A DNA stretch of 64,000 nucleotides from Rhyacichthys aspro (lineage: Eukaryota > Chordata > Actinopteri > Gobiiformes > Rhyacichthyidae), in the NCBI GenBank assembly GCA_036850595.1, contig CM072170.1, forward strand, positions 11,004,303 to 11,068,302, read 5' to 3'. The position numbers were made by a program, and so were the translations under genes. This document shows, piece by piece, positions 14,001-25,600 of the stretch (position 1 is the first letter of the stretch; each line of letters opens with the position of its first letter). The notes beneath the pieces were generated by a model that worked only from the letters and a program-made list of their open reading frames with translations, did not search any database and was not told where the DNA came from.

Positions 14001-14312
14001 TTATTCACAAACAATGCATTTAGAATCTACATCTATATATTTCAGCTGAAGGAGCTCATCTCTCAGGTGGACCTGGACCAGCTCCTAGGTCCAGAGTGGG
14101 ACCTCTACCTCATGACGGTCATCGCCCTGCTGTTGGGCACAGTCATTGCTTACCGTCAGCGGCAACACCAAATCATAGTGCCCCCTCGACCGCCGGCCCC
14201 TGCCCCCGCCCCACCAGCCAGAGCAGCTCAGGAGCAAGCCCCAGCTGAGGCCCAGGGTCAACCCGAGACCCCCGAGCCGGCCGCAGCCCAGGAACAAGAG
14301 CAGCAGCAGTGA
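8045..14312 (+). CDS. sel1l: SEL1L adaptor of the HRD1 ER-associated degradation complex (20 exons)
   Basis: ER membrane adaptor that stabilises the HRD1 ubiquitin ligase and recruits misfolded glycoproteins. Exons: 8045-8132, 8244-8281, 8576-8750, 9292-9459, 9579-9684, 9780-9942, 10048-10161, 10247-10328, 10412-10566, 10674-10730, 10818-10886, 11181-11258, 11357-11419, 11565-11652, 11736-11884, 12768-12933, 13036-13110, 13216-13388, 13483-13611, 14046-14312. Total 800 aa (human 794). Seen: signal peptide at residues 1-28; acidic stretch; fibronectin type II domain at about 102-156 with four cysteines (SCIFPFYF, FDC, LWC, GFCE); Sel1-like repeats at about 190-700 (for example GLGMAYLYGRGV, LGYMHEKGLGIKQ); one membrane span at about 731-749; proline-rich cytosolic tail ending in QEQEQQQ. 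The FN2 domain separates it from SEL1L2/SEL1L3. Intron 15 carries a transposon beside its acceptor. Confidence 0.97.
11946..12753. mobile_element. Non-autonomous hAT-like DNA transposon in sel1l intron 15
   Basis: The ends are perfect 12 bp inverted repeats, CAGGGTTCTTAC at 11946-11957 and its complement at 12742-12753. They are flanked by a perfect 6 bp direct repeat (TGTGTA), or by 8 bp with one mismatch if the element starts one base later. Length about 808 bp with no transposase frame. The interior holds a triplicated 61 bp block and recurring GTGCTTGAAA words near both ends. A CAGGG terminus with a 6-8 bp target duplication suggests hAT; the family was not confirmed by search. Confidence 0.75.
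12231..12413. repeat. 61 bp tandem repeat, three copies, inside the hAT-like element
   Basis: Copies start at 12231, 12292 and 12353 with period 61. Copies 1 and 2 are nearly identical; copy 3 has several substitutions, most of them at its end. The unit contains AAACATGCCGGGAGGTTGTT. It lies wholly inside the element. Confidence 0.9.
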
Positions 14313-15545
14313 GTGGAGACCACATGGAGAATGGGCAGAAAAGGACAGACCAACGCTCTGCCAGGCTGCCTCACAGAACAGCTGGTGTCTGCTCACACAG
14401 CAGCTACTAACAGACTAACAAAGCTGCTCCTCTCCTTCTCTATTTAAAATAAAACAGTGTCCAAAGTACAAAGACCACACAGACTTGACAGGAGACATTC
14501 AGGATGCTGCCGAAGCATGTGTGTCCTCCCTGTGGACTTCAGAGATGTTGGAAACTAATCATCAGTCGACATAGATGGATTCTCATTGCATTTGTTTCGT
14601 CTCACTCTGCTGTTTTGACAAAATGGCTTTAACCCTAATTTGTTCATCTAGAACTGAAAGTTGGGATGGAAATTTCTGCATGTTCGCAATCATTTTACTG
14701 TCTTTAATTTAGGAGTGAACACTATATCATTGTGTGTTGTCATTCTACATCTTTTTTTTTTAGTTTTTAGGTCTGTATATTTTGCTGAGAGTAGCCTGTG
14801 TCTAAATTCAAAAGGGGAATCCCTAAACCAGTTTACTTGAAATGCTGGAATAGATGCTTGTTTAATAAATAACTTAATTTATGCACATAGATTGTGGGTT
14901 TGTGACAAAAGCTGGTGATGAAAATAGAAAATGCACATTGTTTAGAAACCCCTAGAGGTAAAAACAAGTAAGGCAGGGCTCACAAACTTTTAAAATTAGT
15001 TTTTATGAACCCATTGTTCATTCATTTCTGAAGGTAGCCCAATAAATCCTCTCACTTCTCTCCTGTTTTTAGTGTTAAATGCCTTGTGATAGATTAAACT
15101 CTTGCAGCCTTAAAGATAGAGCCTCGATGTTAGAACATTTGAGGAAGCGGATAGCTTTTTGTATTCTTTTTTTTTTTTTTCTCCAAAAGTTCAGCTGTTG
15201 TGAGAATATCCACCCCCTCACCAAAAGTCCATTTTGGAGCTTGTCTCGGCCCACACACTTCAGCTCCATCTGAGCCTCCAACCAATGTTCCATGTTCAGG
15301 CCATTCAGTATTTTTCCACAAAATTCTCAATTTTTATTTTTGCCACATGTTGTTTTTACTTCCTTTTTGTTTTGTGCTGGAGGACAGTCACAATTGGCCC
15401 TGGCAATACGTGTGCATGAAGCGTACTATAATTTGAAGATTTAATTTGACATCAGGCGTTGATATTGACATAAATGAAAATTAAATGAAAGGAAGACTGT
15501 TTGTACTACAACATGAACAGGTTTATAAATGACACAATAAATGAA
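14313..15545 (+). other. sel1l: sel1l 3' untranslated region with several polyA signals
   Basis: AT-rich sequence after the stop codon with AATAAA hexamers at 14864-14869, about 15041 and 15537-15542. Which is used cannot be told from sequence. No coding exon is visible. The longest use would end only about 230 bp before the next gene's start codon. Confidence 0.5.
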
Positions 15546-15771
15546 ACTGTATATGGATGTTGACTAATACAACTGGTCGTCTTTACTCGTTTAGCCCGTG
15601 ACCGGATCTGTTGTGTTGCTGACATTAATTTCCCAGTCCAGAAGCTTTCAGTGGTCGCGCTGCTTGTCACTCACCTTTTGAGGGTGGGAGAGACAATGCG
15701 GCAGGGCTGTGGGACCGAGCGTTGCTTTGTGCAGTTGGGGGTGACCCTTTGACTGGCCCTCACACACCACT

Positions 15772-18700
15772 ATGGAGTGGCTTTGGATCGCCGTAGCAAC
15801 ATGTGTGCTCGTGTCCCGCTCTATCAAAGGTAAGTGCTAGAACAAGCAGAGGGGCAGACCACATGGGAGACAGTAACAACAGCCTCTGAAACAGATGGTG
15901 ATTAGATACTGCTCTTGTTCTTGTTCATAATGGGAAAGAAAATGTAAAACCGTGTGTGGTTTCACTACGACCTGATGTAATGTTGAGTCACACTTAAATC
16001 ATAAAAATCAATGTGTTTTAGTCTATATTTTCAAAATGGATTCTCTTTAAAGGAAGTGATTGGTGGTGGGAGTATGAAGAAGGAATACGGCACTACAGCA
16101 AGGAAGCCCTCAATAAGGTAGTGTTTGTAATCCAGTATGATAAGATAAGAGGCAGGTTACTATCACATGGACCAGCAGGCATCCTAAGTATGTGCAAAAC
16201 AAGCACACCTGTGGCACCAGAGCAGAACAGAAAGAAGTGTATAATAATATCGTTAGTGTCATTCTCAATGTTCTGGTCTGTGTCAGGAGTTTCCAGAGAA
16301 AACTCGTCCGGTGAGCTTCAAGCATCCCGTGTTTCAGTGTCCAGACATGAGCCCGTCGCCCTCCGTCCCCTCGTCAGGTCTGTCCACATTGTCCTGAGGT
16401 CACAGCTGCTCTGCTCCTGTGTTTACCTCCTTTGTCTTCTCTTTCACAGTTGAATTTGTGAAGGCCGCTGATATCAAGATAATCGCAGCGTTGGGGGATT
16501 CTCTGACAGTAGGAGTTAATTCTTTTTTTTTTTTTTTCATGGACAGTGTAATATACAACATCTACAGTTCAGTGTATTTTTGTGAATATGCCAAGGAAAA
16601 AGATTACTTAGTTTTATTTAAATGTTTCCTTTTAGACAGCAATCGGTGCCAATGCAACCAATGTCCTTGGGATTCCTATTGAGTTTCGCCACGTGTCTTG
16701 GAGGTAAACAAAACAGACACATATATAATCTTGTAAAGAGAAGACATTATACTAGACAGTATACTAGAAGCTTTCTCTTCTCTATTTTGTTCTTGCAGCA
16801 TTGGAGGCTTTGGGTCATTTCAGGATGTCATTACTTTGGCAAGTAAGATGATTTGTTTGATAAAACAGTAAAGCTAATTCTAATTCTATACATCACTAAT
16901 CAGATTTGTGCTTTTTCAGATATCATTAAGCTGTTTAACCCCAGTTTGCTTGGTCCTGCTCCCGGGAAGACAGTCCATGGGATGCAGGCTCACATCAGTG
17001 AAACTGGCTTTAATCTGGCAGTAACAGGACACAACACATTGTAAGGATTTGTCAGTTTTAAATGCACTCTTCTTCAATTACACTCTATTCTGTCATCCTT
17101 GTGTAACAATTGATCGTTGATCCTTTTCCAGCAATCTCCCCAGCCAGACCCGGCATTTGATCGACACACTCAGAGGTTATGAGGTACTATAATTCTCTCC
17201 GTTTTAAAAAAATAAAGATATTCCAGACCAAGTAAGAAATGGTGCAGCAAAAAGAGCCATGAGTTCAGAACATTGTTCCCACAGGGTTTAAACTTTGAGG
17301 AGGACTGGAAGCTTTTGACAATTCTCATGGGCATGAACGACGTCTGCGATTACTGCAAAGATAAGGTTTGACATTTTCTCCTCTGAAAGAGTTTGCTTTG
17401 CACATCACTGTAGCCTTTTCAATAAATCTCCAGATTTTCACATTCTTGTAGGCCCTCTTTTCAGTGGATAACTTCATTCACTACATGACTGTCTCCTTGG
17501 AGATGCTAATGAATGAGGTACAGTGAGATATTGCCTTATCTTATACACCTCCTTGTGCTGAGATTCTCACAATGAGGCTCATTTTGTGCTTTAGGTTCCT
17601 CGTATGATTGTTAACGTGGTTCAGATCCTGCCTATGCAGACTCTGAGGGAGGTTCAGAAGCCCACCCCAGGGTGCCTTCTCCAGCGGTGAGCTATTTATT
17701 GCACACATACTGATGCAGCAAACTCCACCAGTTTGTAGTATTGTTCATGTCTCTGTGGTTTCAGGTCTTTCTGCTCGTGTCTGATTGAGCCGGTCAAAGG
17801 CTCTCGTGAACTGAGGGAGCTGGTGGAGGTCAACCTGGAGTTTCAGGTGAGGTTTGTTCTATCGAACTGAGTACATGTATAGTATAACAGTACGGCTTTG
17901 TAGGTATATTTCTAAAACACTACTTTAATGCATGGTTAATACTACTGCATATTTTTGAGTTGTGTATAATGTGTGTGCATAGAAAAGGCTCGAGGGTCTA
18001 CTCTACACCGACCGCTTCTTCCGACAAGACTTTGCCGTTGTCCTTCAGCCCTTCCTGAAACACGCAGACCCTCCACGCCTCCCGGTAAACTCACTCCAAA
18101 GTCTAATGTAACATATATGCGTAACATAACCATCTGCTTTCAGACGATGAATCAGTGTGAAACTTTACACAGTAATGTCTGACTCATTGGGATCCTGAGT
18201 GTCACATCTTTGTTGACATTAGTCACATTTCACTAGCAACATGCTCCATCTGTAAACCTACACTAGTGCTTTCTTTTTTTTTTCTTCCTCTGGCAGAATG
18301 GAAAGATCGATATGAGCTTCTTTACTCATGACTGCTTCCATTTCACTATAAAGGGACACGAGGAGCTAGCCAAGGGACTGTGGAACAACATGGTAGGACT
18401 TTTTAATGTATTAGATTCAAACGCAAAAAAGAATTCATGTTCAGTTCAGAAAGGATATGCAACAGCTGTGCTCATGAGGAATAAAATGTGAAAAATCAAA
18501 TGAAGGCAGTAGAAAAATATCAAGGACACAACTCTGCAATGCAATCGGAATCTCAGAATTGTCTTAGTAGAGATTTTCCATTTGCTTTCTGTTAAGAGAG
18601 CTGTAAAAATGTAGATAACTGCTCTAATCAGAAGAGGAGCAATAATAGAACCCTGAGGGACACCACATGCCAAATGCCACATTACTAAAGACATTAAAGG

Positions 18701-19852
18701 TTGGGAGTGTAGCTATTTGGCCTTTTTGGCAGGATCTGGTGGCAAATATGCAGTTCTACCCCCCACATTTCTTTGTTAGAGCATGTGAACAGCTACAGTG
18801 GTGGAAAAAAGTTTTCGGACACCCTATGTATTTGTGAAATATTGCATTATTGCATTTTTTTTACTTTACATTTTATTCAGTTTTGAAACACATTCTCTGT
18901 TATTTGTTGACTTTATCGACAATATTGAGAACTGACGTATTGAAACTGACAAGACTTTAGCTTTGTTAGTTTTTCTTGTAAACAATAAACAAAAAAAATA
19001 TCATTTGTATTTGTTTGTGTCTGTCTAATGCAGCAACACAAATAAGATTTTTCCATATTATAATATTTCCAATATTTCATGATAATGTTTATTTGATTAT
19101 GTAAAATTTAAAGGTGCCCGAAAACTTTTTTCAACAACTGTATGGTGCCTATGAACAAATCTCAATTTCACCTTCAGTCAAGAATTTCATTTCAAAAAGG
19201 AACCTGAATGCACTTCTCCGCCAGCAGTGCTCAGTTTGTCTTCTTCATGCAGTTGTGGGAGCAGGAATAATGAAACCAAATCGCTCCTTTAACTGGGCTT
19301 TTAGAAAGATTTAAATGTCTATTTTTCCTTTGAAAAACTTTGAATACACTATTATGTGTGATTGCTTTGTCCCTAACATTTACTAATGCACAATGCAACT
19401 GTCAGTAAGAAGTAAGTGTGTCTGTTGTCAAGGTATGGCATTAGTGTTTGTTTTAAATTTAGAGACAAACCCTAATCCCTCTGTTTTTGTGTCACAGTTT
19501 CAGCCTGAAGGTGGAAAAATGATTGTGAGCAGCTTCTCTGACCCCATCAGTCTCATCTGTCCTCCTGCGGTAAGACAGCTTCAAATCAACATTTAAAGCC
19601 CTAGAAAATACCCAAGAGTATTTTTAAATTGATGTCATTTAAATAATGTTTTTTTTGTCACTTTATGTGCACATTAGAACAGTAGTTGTTTTTTAATGCG
19701 TTTCAGATTGTTTTCTCTTCCCACAGGAGCACCCATATATCTTCACTCGACCAATTGCTGCCAGGTCTGACTGCGGCTCCTTTCAGTCTCCCATGTTCGC
19801 TCTTCTCCTACTCCTTATCGCGTTCGGAAATCTCATAATCATACAGCTTTAA
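15772..19852 (+). CDS. Phospholipase B1-like, single GDSL domain (16 exons)
   Basis: Predicted secreted or membrane-anchored phospholipase/lysophospholipase of the PLB1 family. Exons: 15772-15829, 16053-16117, 16287-16377, 16450-16508, 16636-16703, 16799-16842, 16920-17040, 17132-17183, 17285-17365, 17452-17517, 17595-17686, 17765-17846, 17983-18084, 18297-18392, 19498-19569, 19727-19852; total 424 aa. Signal peptide at residues 1-19. GDSL catalytic blocks are intact: ALGDSLT with Ser89, GMNDVC with Asn204, and HDCFHF with Asp339 and His342. VSWSIGGFGSFQDVITLAN and CPDMSPSPSVPSSG are typical of PLB1. The last 19 residues are hydrophobic and end the protein, after a small-residue stretch (SDCGS), which resembles a GPI-attachment signal. 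Mammalian PLB1 has four such domains in tandem; here there is one, between complete start and stop. It may be a separate paralogue, so no symbol is given. Confidence 0.9.
18628..18670 (-). mobile_element. LINE reverse transcriptase relic (motif CGVPQGSIIAPLL)
   Basis: Reading the minus strand gives CGVPQGSIIAPLLI, close to the GVPQGSVLGPLLF block of non-LTR retrotransposon reverse transcriptases. The frame is broken within tens of codons. It sits in the large intron 14 of the phospholipase gene, just before the Tc1-like element. Confidence 0.6.
18796..19140. mobile_element. Tc1/mariner-type MITE (345 bp)
   Basis: Begins CAGTGGTGGAAAAAAGTTTT and ends with a near-perfect inverted copy (about 29 bp, three mismatches). 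It is flanked by TA on both sides (18794-18795 and 19141-19142), the target site of Tc1/mariner elements. The interior is AT-rich with no transposase frame, so it is non-autonomous. It lies in intron 14 of the phospholipase gene. Confidence 0.85.
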
Positions 19853-22400
19853 CTCGTCATCAGTGGACCAATTACTTCAAGAGCCACATTTTGTATTCTG
19901 CATACAAATGAGTCAGGAGGCAACAACTGCACCAATGCTATCCTAAGGCAGTTATTTCTCTTTTTTTTGGAATAGCTCCTTGCAATTTCACTTTATCATT
20001 ACACAACGCAGATGATGATTCACCGGCTCTGATCTCACACTCACTTTCTCCCAGGAATAGGAGCATTCATCTGTTTTCACAGGTCAATAGGGCTCTACTC
20101 CAGGTGCATTTGTAAGGAAATAATAAAAATCACTGCATAATGCATGAGGTAAAATTCCCTTTCACTGTCCTTGATTTTGAGATATTCATACATAAACAAG
20201 ACTAATTAGCATTGGGCCTGTTTACTTCGAGCTCAACTATTCTTCCAACTCCAAACCCTGAAGATGTGGGATTAAAAATGTCTTACAGTAAAGCTACAAC
20301 GTGAACATTTTACCATATCAGATCTCATTTTCCCTCATTGAGCTTACCTGTTTGTTAAAAATCCAATCATATCAGCGCACGTTGCTCATGCATGACCACT
20401 TTCCAATCAAACCTTGTGCAAGATCAGCTCTGGTGTAAAAATAGCAATGGGAACCTGTCATCCATGTCTCCGCTACAGGTTTTTACCACAAAGCGCTGTC
20501 TCTTAGTCACTCTGCTCTTCTCCAGATTTGCCGGCTGCTGTCCCACTTTCAGTCATTTCCATCACTCCTTGTTGTCCTCTGTCTGCAAAAAGAAGACAAT
20601 GAACATGAAAGAGAACCACCGTGTGCTTACCTATACATGGGGTTACACAGTGCAAATATACATTTATGTTTGTTGAAGGGAGGAGCAGGTGGGAGCTAAA
20701 TTAAACTCATCTCAGGTTACTTCGAAATGTTCATTTAGCTTTTGAATAGAGGTGGTGACCATACAGAATGCAGTGAGGCTTTACTTTGAACGTGAGGCTA
20801 CTTTGAATGTATCACGTAGTTATTATGGTGTTCAACAGTGGCAAATAAAGACTATTAAAGTGTGATTACACCAATTGTAAAATAGATATCTGATGCATCC
20901 CAGTTTTCCTCATTTCCTTTCAGACCTTACCCTGTGCTGAATTTCAACTAGCCCTCGTCTGCTATTGGATTTCATAATTAAAGCATTCAGAGAAAACCCT
21001 CTTCATGTTTAAACAAAGCAGCCGCTGATGGTTTATGCAGGACAAATATGAATCCGACGCTGACGCAAATTGTCCTTTATTGTTTCTGAGCATAATGAGA
21101 TCTGTGGAACATCACCGGACGACGCTGGGAGATTGGAAACAAGCAAACAGTAGGAGCTACGCCGCGGAAAGCTTTATGTGATTTTCAAATGAGTGCAGCA
21201 CTGACAAAAGAGAGAAACAGCCTCTTTGTGCGGTTCATGTAAGAGATACAGCTCTTAGGAGATAAAGCAGAGCAAACAATAAATATATCCATATGAAACA
21301 AAACACTGCCTGTGACTCATATCTCGTGTCAAATGTGACTAAATTAAAGTTACATAGCCCGTTTACTCAGATTGTCAACAAACGAGTTTTAATCAATGAC
21401 TTTAAAGTACAATTAGTCAGTGAGAAAGCAGGCTACTGATGTATGGTGTTGGCTGTAATAAATAACTTTATTGTTTGTACCCTATTACCAGCTATGTTTT
21501 AGGGTGCATTTAGGGCTTTTATGCACAATTTGGACAAACAAAACATGGGAAGCTGGCTGTGTGGTACAAGCTCAACCAAATGAGCCACTGAGGCACCCTT
21601 ACTATTAACTATCTTTAAAACAAAAAAGGCTATACACAAAAAAAAAAGTACAAATAATGGTACATTCATGTGGGAAATTCACATGAATGCCTGCTCAAGT
21701 CAGAACAACAGCTCAGAAACTTGGGTGAGTCGGAGATGCCCGAGATTCTGTATTGGTGTTATTTTCATCATCAACATTGCAGAGGAAAGACTGCTACTTT
21801 GACTGTATTAACTCATTTGAAAATAACATTAGCACATTTTTGACTTTGCGTCCATCTTCTTTGTTGTTATGGTTTACAATGTTCCAACTTTCCAAGCTGA
21901 AATCATGTGAACACAACAAAATCCCGATCCCTTAGCCAAGAACAGCTCATAGATAATTAGTTAATTGAAAGGACATATATACTGATTTATTTACTGTCAA
22001 TCACTATGGAAGCAGTGAAACCTTGTTTACTAAAATTAGCCTACCCTGGAAATCATACATAGTGTGCCTTTAAAAAAGTGTTTATAAAATATGCTTGTTA
22101 TAAATGGCATCTCAGCAAGCTTCATATGCAGTTCATATACATTATGTTTTGTCACTTGAAAAATATGTATTAAACTGTAACCTAGCAACACGTTCAAGTA
22201 GTTGGTGGACAAATAGAGCTGACAATTTTACCTTTAAATCAAAAATGACAAACTCAAGGTCCAGGAGTCGAAGTCAGTCAAAGTCAGAAAGATATTTAGT
22301 CATTTCTGTAAATAATTTGACTTGACTGAGTGAGAGGTAAACCTTTTTGGGACTACGCCTGTCAACCACAGGAGGACAACATCAGGTAACTCACAGTGGC
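19853..22400. other. Intergenic region between the phospholipase-like gene and chga
   Basis: No coding exon is supported. The first part is 3' UTR of the phospholipase gene, with AATAAA at 20122-20127. The stretch at about 20940-21350 lacks the homopolymer runs and drift typical of its surroundings and could be a conserved noncoding element; this is only an impression of composition. Confidence 0.4.
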
Positions 22401-22417
22401 GCGCTTTTGTCCCAGTG

Positions 22418-22458
22418 TGATGTCACTTCCTCCGCGCGCTGCCGCTGCTGCTATAAAA
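22418..22458 (+). promoter_or_regulatory. chga: chga core promoter: CRE-like site and TATA box
   Basis: TGATGTCA at 22418-22425 differs by one base from the cAMP response element TGACGTCA. TATAAAA follows at 22452-22458, within a short GC-rich segment. This predicts transcription start near 22485, giving a 5' UTR of about 200 bases. Mammalian chromogranin A promoters have the same arrangement, a CRE some 35-40 bp before TATA, that drives neuroendocrine expression. Confidence 0.75.
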
Positions 22459-22688
22459 GCCGCTGGTGTCGCGTTGAGGTGTCGGTGGAAGGCGCGGAGA
22501 GGACGGACACTACAGCAGGTTCACCGATGCTGCGGGCACCGTAGCTCTCCAGAAATACCGAAAAGGCGGCTGGGTTTAGTTCAGAATGCGTCCTTAACCG
22601 GTTTCACCAACGAAAGGGGGACATCTGATTTTAAGCTTTGCTATTTTTTCTATTCCTGGAGAGCTTTAAACGCGCCCCAATTCCAAAT

Positions 22689-25600
22689 ATGATCGTGAGA
22701 GTGTTCATCTTGAGCATACTGTCCACCAGCGGTAAGGAAGCTCTTTTAAGTTCAAGTATTGTCACTGTATCGTTCAATGACTGTAGGAAAAAAAAAAAAG
22801 AAAGTGTTCAGCACCAAGGACAGCGGCATGTGTCTTCAGTTGCAGCGAAGAAGATAGAAAACAATTCAGCTGCATCTCTGGCACATTCAGTCCCCTGTCA
22901 TTTACCCTGTCAAACAGAGAAAGAACCATATTACATTACTTAAAATGAGATATTGCAATATAAAATGATGCCTGTGTTTGTGTTTTTTGCAGTTCTGTCA
23001 TTGCCAGTGACTTCGGGTCAGCTGGAGAATGAAGACGTAAAGGTAAAGAATCTGTTCTTGTAAAGCTACCTATAATTGTTTTATTCATTGATTAACATCC
23101 CACTGTCATAGATATTTCATATAGGTTAGGTTAAAGTATAATCACGGAAAAACATAAATACATGTAGATGCACATTTCCTTCAAAAATATATATTATTTC
23201 TTGTTTGTCTGGCCATATTTGCAAGTCTAATTAGGGACTGCTTAAAAGATTGATTATAAAACAGTTTAACTTGAAGTGCTTTCACCACTGAAGAGATAAT
23301 CTCAGTGTGACCTTGTTTAAATCAATAGAGACCATTTTGAGAATAGATAGTCTTGACCTCAGCGGTTTGATCTTAATAGTGGTGGATCCATTTAAACAGA
23401 GACAGAGGGATTTGTGAGTGTAGTGGCATGAAAGCAATGTATCATCTTGAAAAAGAGGGAACAAAATAAAAGCTCTAAAATGCACTGATAAAGGTAGTCA
23501 AAATGGAGTCTGTAAATAACCATACATTTGTGTTTTACTAAGCAAACCATCTCCTTTTTTAAAAAACAGTTTAGCCCATTTGTCATTTTCCATTAGAAAT
23601 TTCTTGTATAAATTATACTGTAGAAAAAAAATGTAATCAAATGTGATGTAGAACCTGGCATTAAAAGCACAATGGGAGTTGGACTTTTTTTGATTTCCAT
23701 CCAAGAGTGTGGACTCTTTGAATTGACTGCATATCCAGAGGTCCGCATCAAAGAGAGAGTGGGAGAAGCTGAATAAAAAGTGAAGTGAATCTGTTCCAAG
23801 CCTCCATCTCGCCTTTGGCAAGAGCAGAAAAATACTGTATGTTCTCACAGAGTTTAGTTTCATGTTTTACAATAAACACACATTGGTGGCTCAAAGCAAT
23901 TCACTGACTCATGATTAATATTTATATAGATGTATTGTTTGGTATCAATTTACAAACAGGAGATGTGGCTTTATCTTTTGTTGTAAAGACCTACAGAATA
24001 ATGAGGATGATGCAGTGCTGCTTCCTGCTTCTGTGGGAAAAGTGAAAGCAGAAATATCTTGTTTAGTGCAGTATCTAATGGAGTGTCTGTCTACTGGCAC
24101 GTTATTGGATATGTTTGAGAACAGACCTATAACAAAAGATAGATTTTTTGTCCTCTTAGGCAACGTGATTCCAATGACATAAGACGAAAACAGCCACCGA
24201 TTCAGATTTTGGTTAGCTAATCTTGCTAGTAATGCTAAAGTCCTTGAAAACCTTTAACAGAGCAAAGCTAAACAAATGGTTTACAGAATAGTGAGTTTGA
24301 ATTAATATGAGACTAAAAGTATTACTGCACACAAAATCTTGATTAAGTCTCAATGAGAGACTGGTTTTATGGAGCCGACCCTCACTTCTGCAAAATCTGT
24401 CAACTAATCCTCACCTGTCTATGGTTTAAGCACTTTTAATAAATGCACATGCTTCTTGGTTTGTGTGACTATATCTCACTTTTCAGAACTGAAGATTTCA
24501 GGTGATAGATTGTACATTTTTGGCAGTTTTGGTTCTGTTGTTGTTTGCAGGTGATGAAATGCATCGTGGAGGCGCTGGCCGACGTGCTATCAAGGCCCCA
24601 CCCCGTGCCCGTCAGCCAGGACTGCCTGCTCACACTCAAGACTGGTAAACAAATCAAATCACACATTTACATTCATTTTTGAACCGCTTTAACATCCCAG
24701 AACACCTACTTTCCACATTTATTGCAGGTCTTTTGTATCAGGTTGTGAGATCTGGTACAGAGCCTCCTGTTTACAGCACAGGGCCCACACATCAAAAGGT
24801 TAATGGATTGAGGTAGCCTCTGCTGGTAAAAAAAAAAAAGAAAAACCTCAGCTGAGTGTTTTATACAGCGAGGTTTTAGCACCCAGTGGAGGCTATTCAG
24901 TTACATAGACTAGTGAATTACCTTGATGCTGTCCTTGTTCTGAAAAAAAAAATCAATTGCTGCATTACTCACTGAGCGTTTGTTGAGCGTGGAGAGAAAC
25001 TAAACACCGACAGGCTAGAAAGACACGAGTCAAAGTCAAAGAATTAAGGAGGAGGGGAAACACAACGGAGGGGATCGTAGTTTTCCCCGAGAGAGCCGAC
25101 GTATATCAGAGCCTTACAGCAGCGGACTTGTCTTTTTTGTGCTTGCTCTGTGCGCTATGTCATCCCTATTGTAGGTCAGCAGAAAGTCCGTTCCTCTGTG
25201 CTGTTGTAATTCACTGGAGGACCTGCTGTGGGGCCAAGTGATTAATTGTGCTCGCGCTTTGAAAGCAGTAAATTTCTGGGCAATTAACTCCGATGAAGCG
25301 TTGAAAGAGATTGCTGAGTAGTGTGGAATAAAAAAGGGAGATGATATATCCGTATACTGTATACCTGGTGTTTTGAATCCCCAGCTGTGTTCTTATGTGC
25401 TGTGGTGTGTTTCACTTTTGCAGATGACAGGCTTGTTACTATCCTTCGCCATCATAACTTTCTCAAAGAGCTGCAGGAGTTGGCTGTTCAAGGTCAGTTT
25501 GTGTGGGAACATTGCTTTGGGGGTTGTAAACAGAGTACTGTAAACAAATACTGTATTTAACTAAACTTTCTGATTTTAGGAGGCCAGAAGAGAGCTCAAG

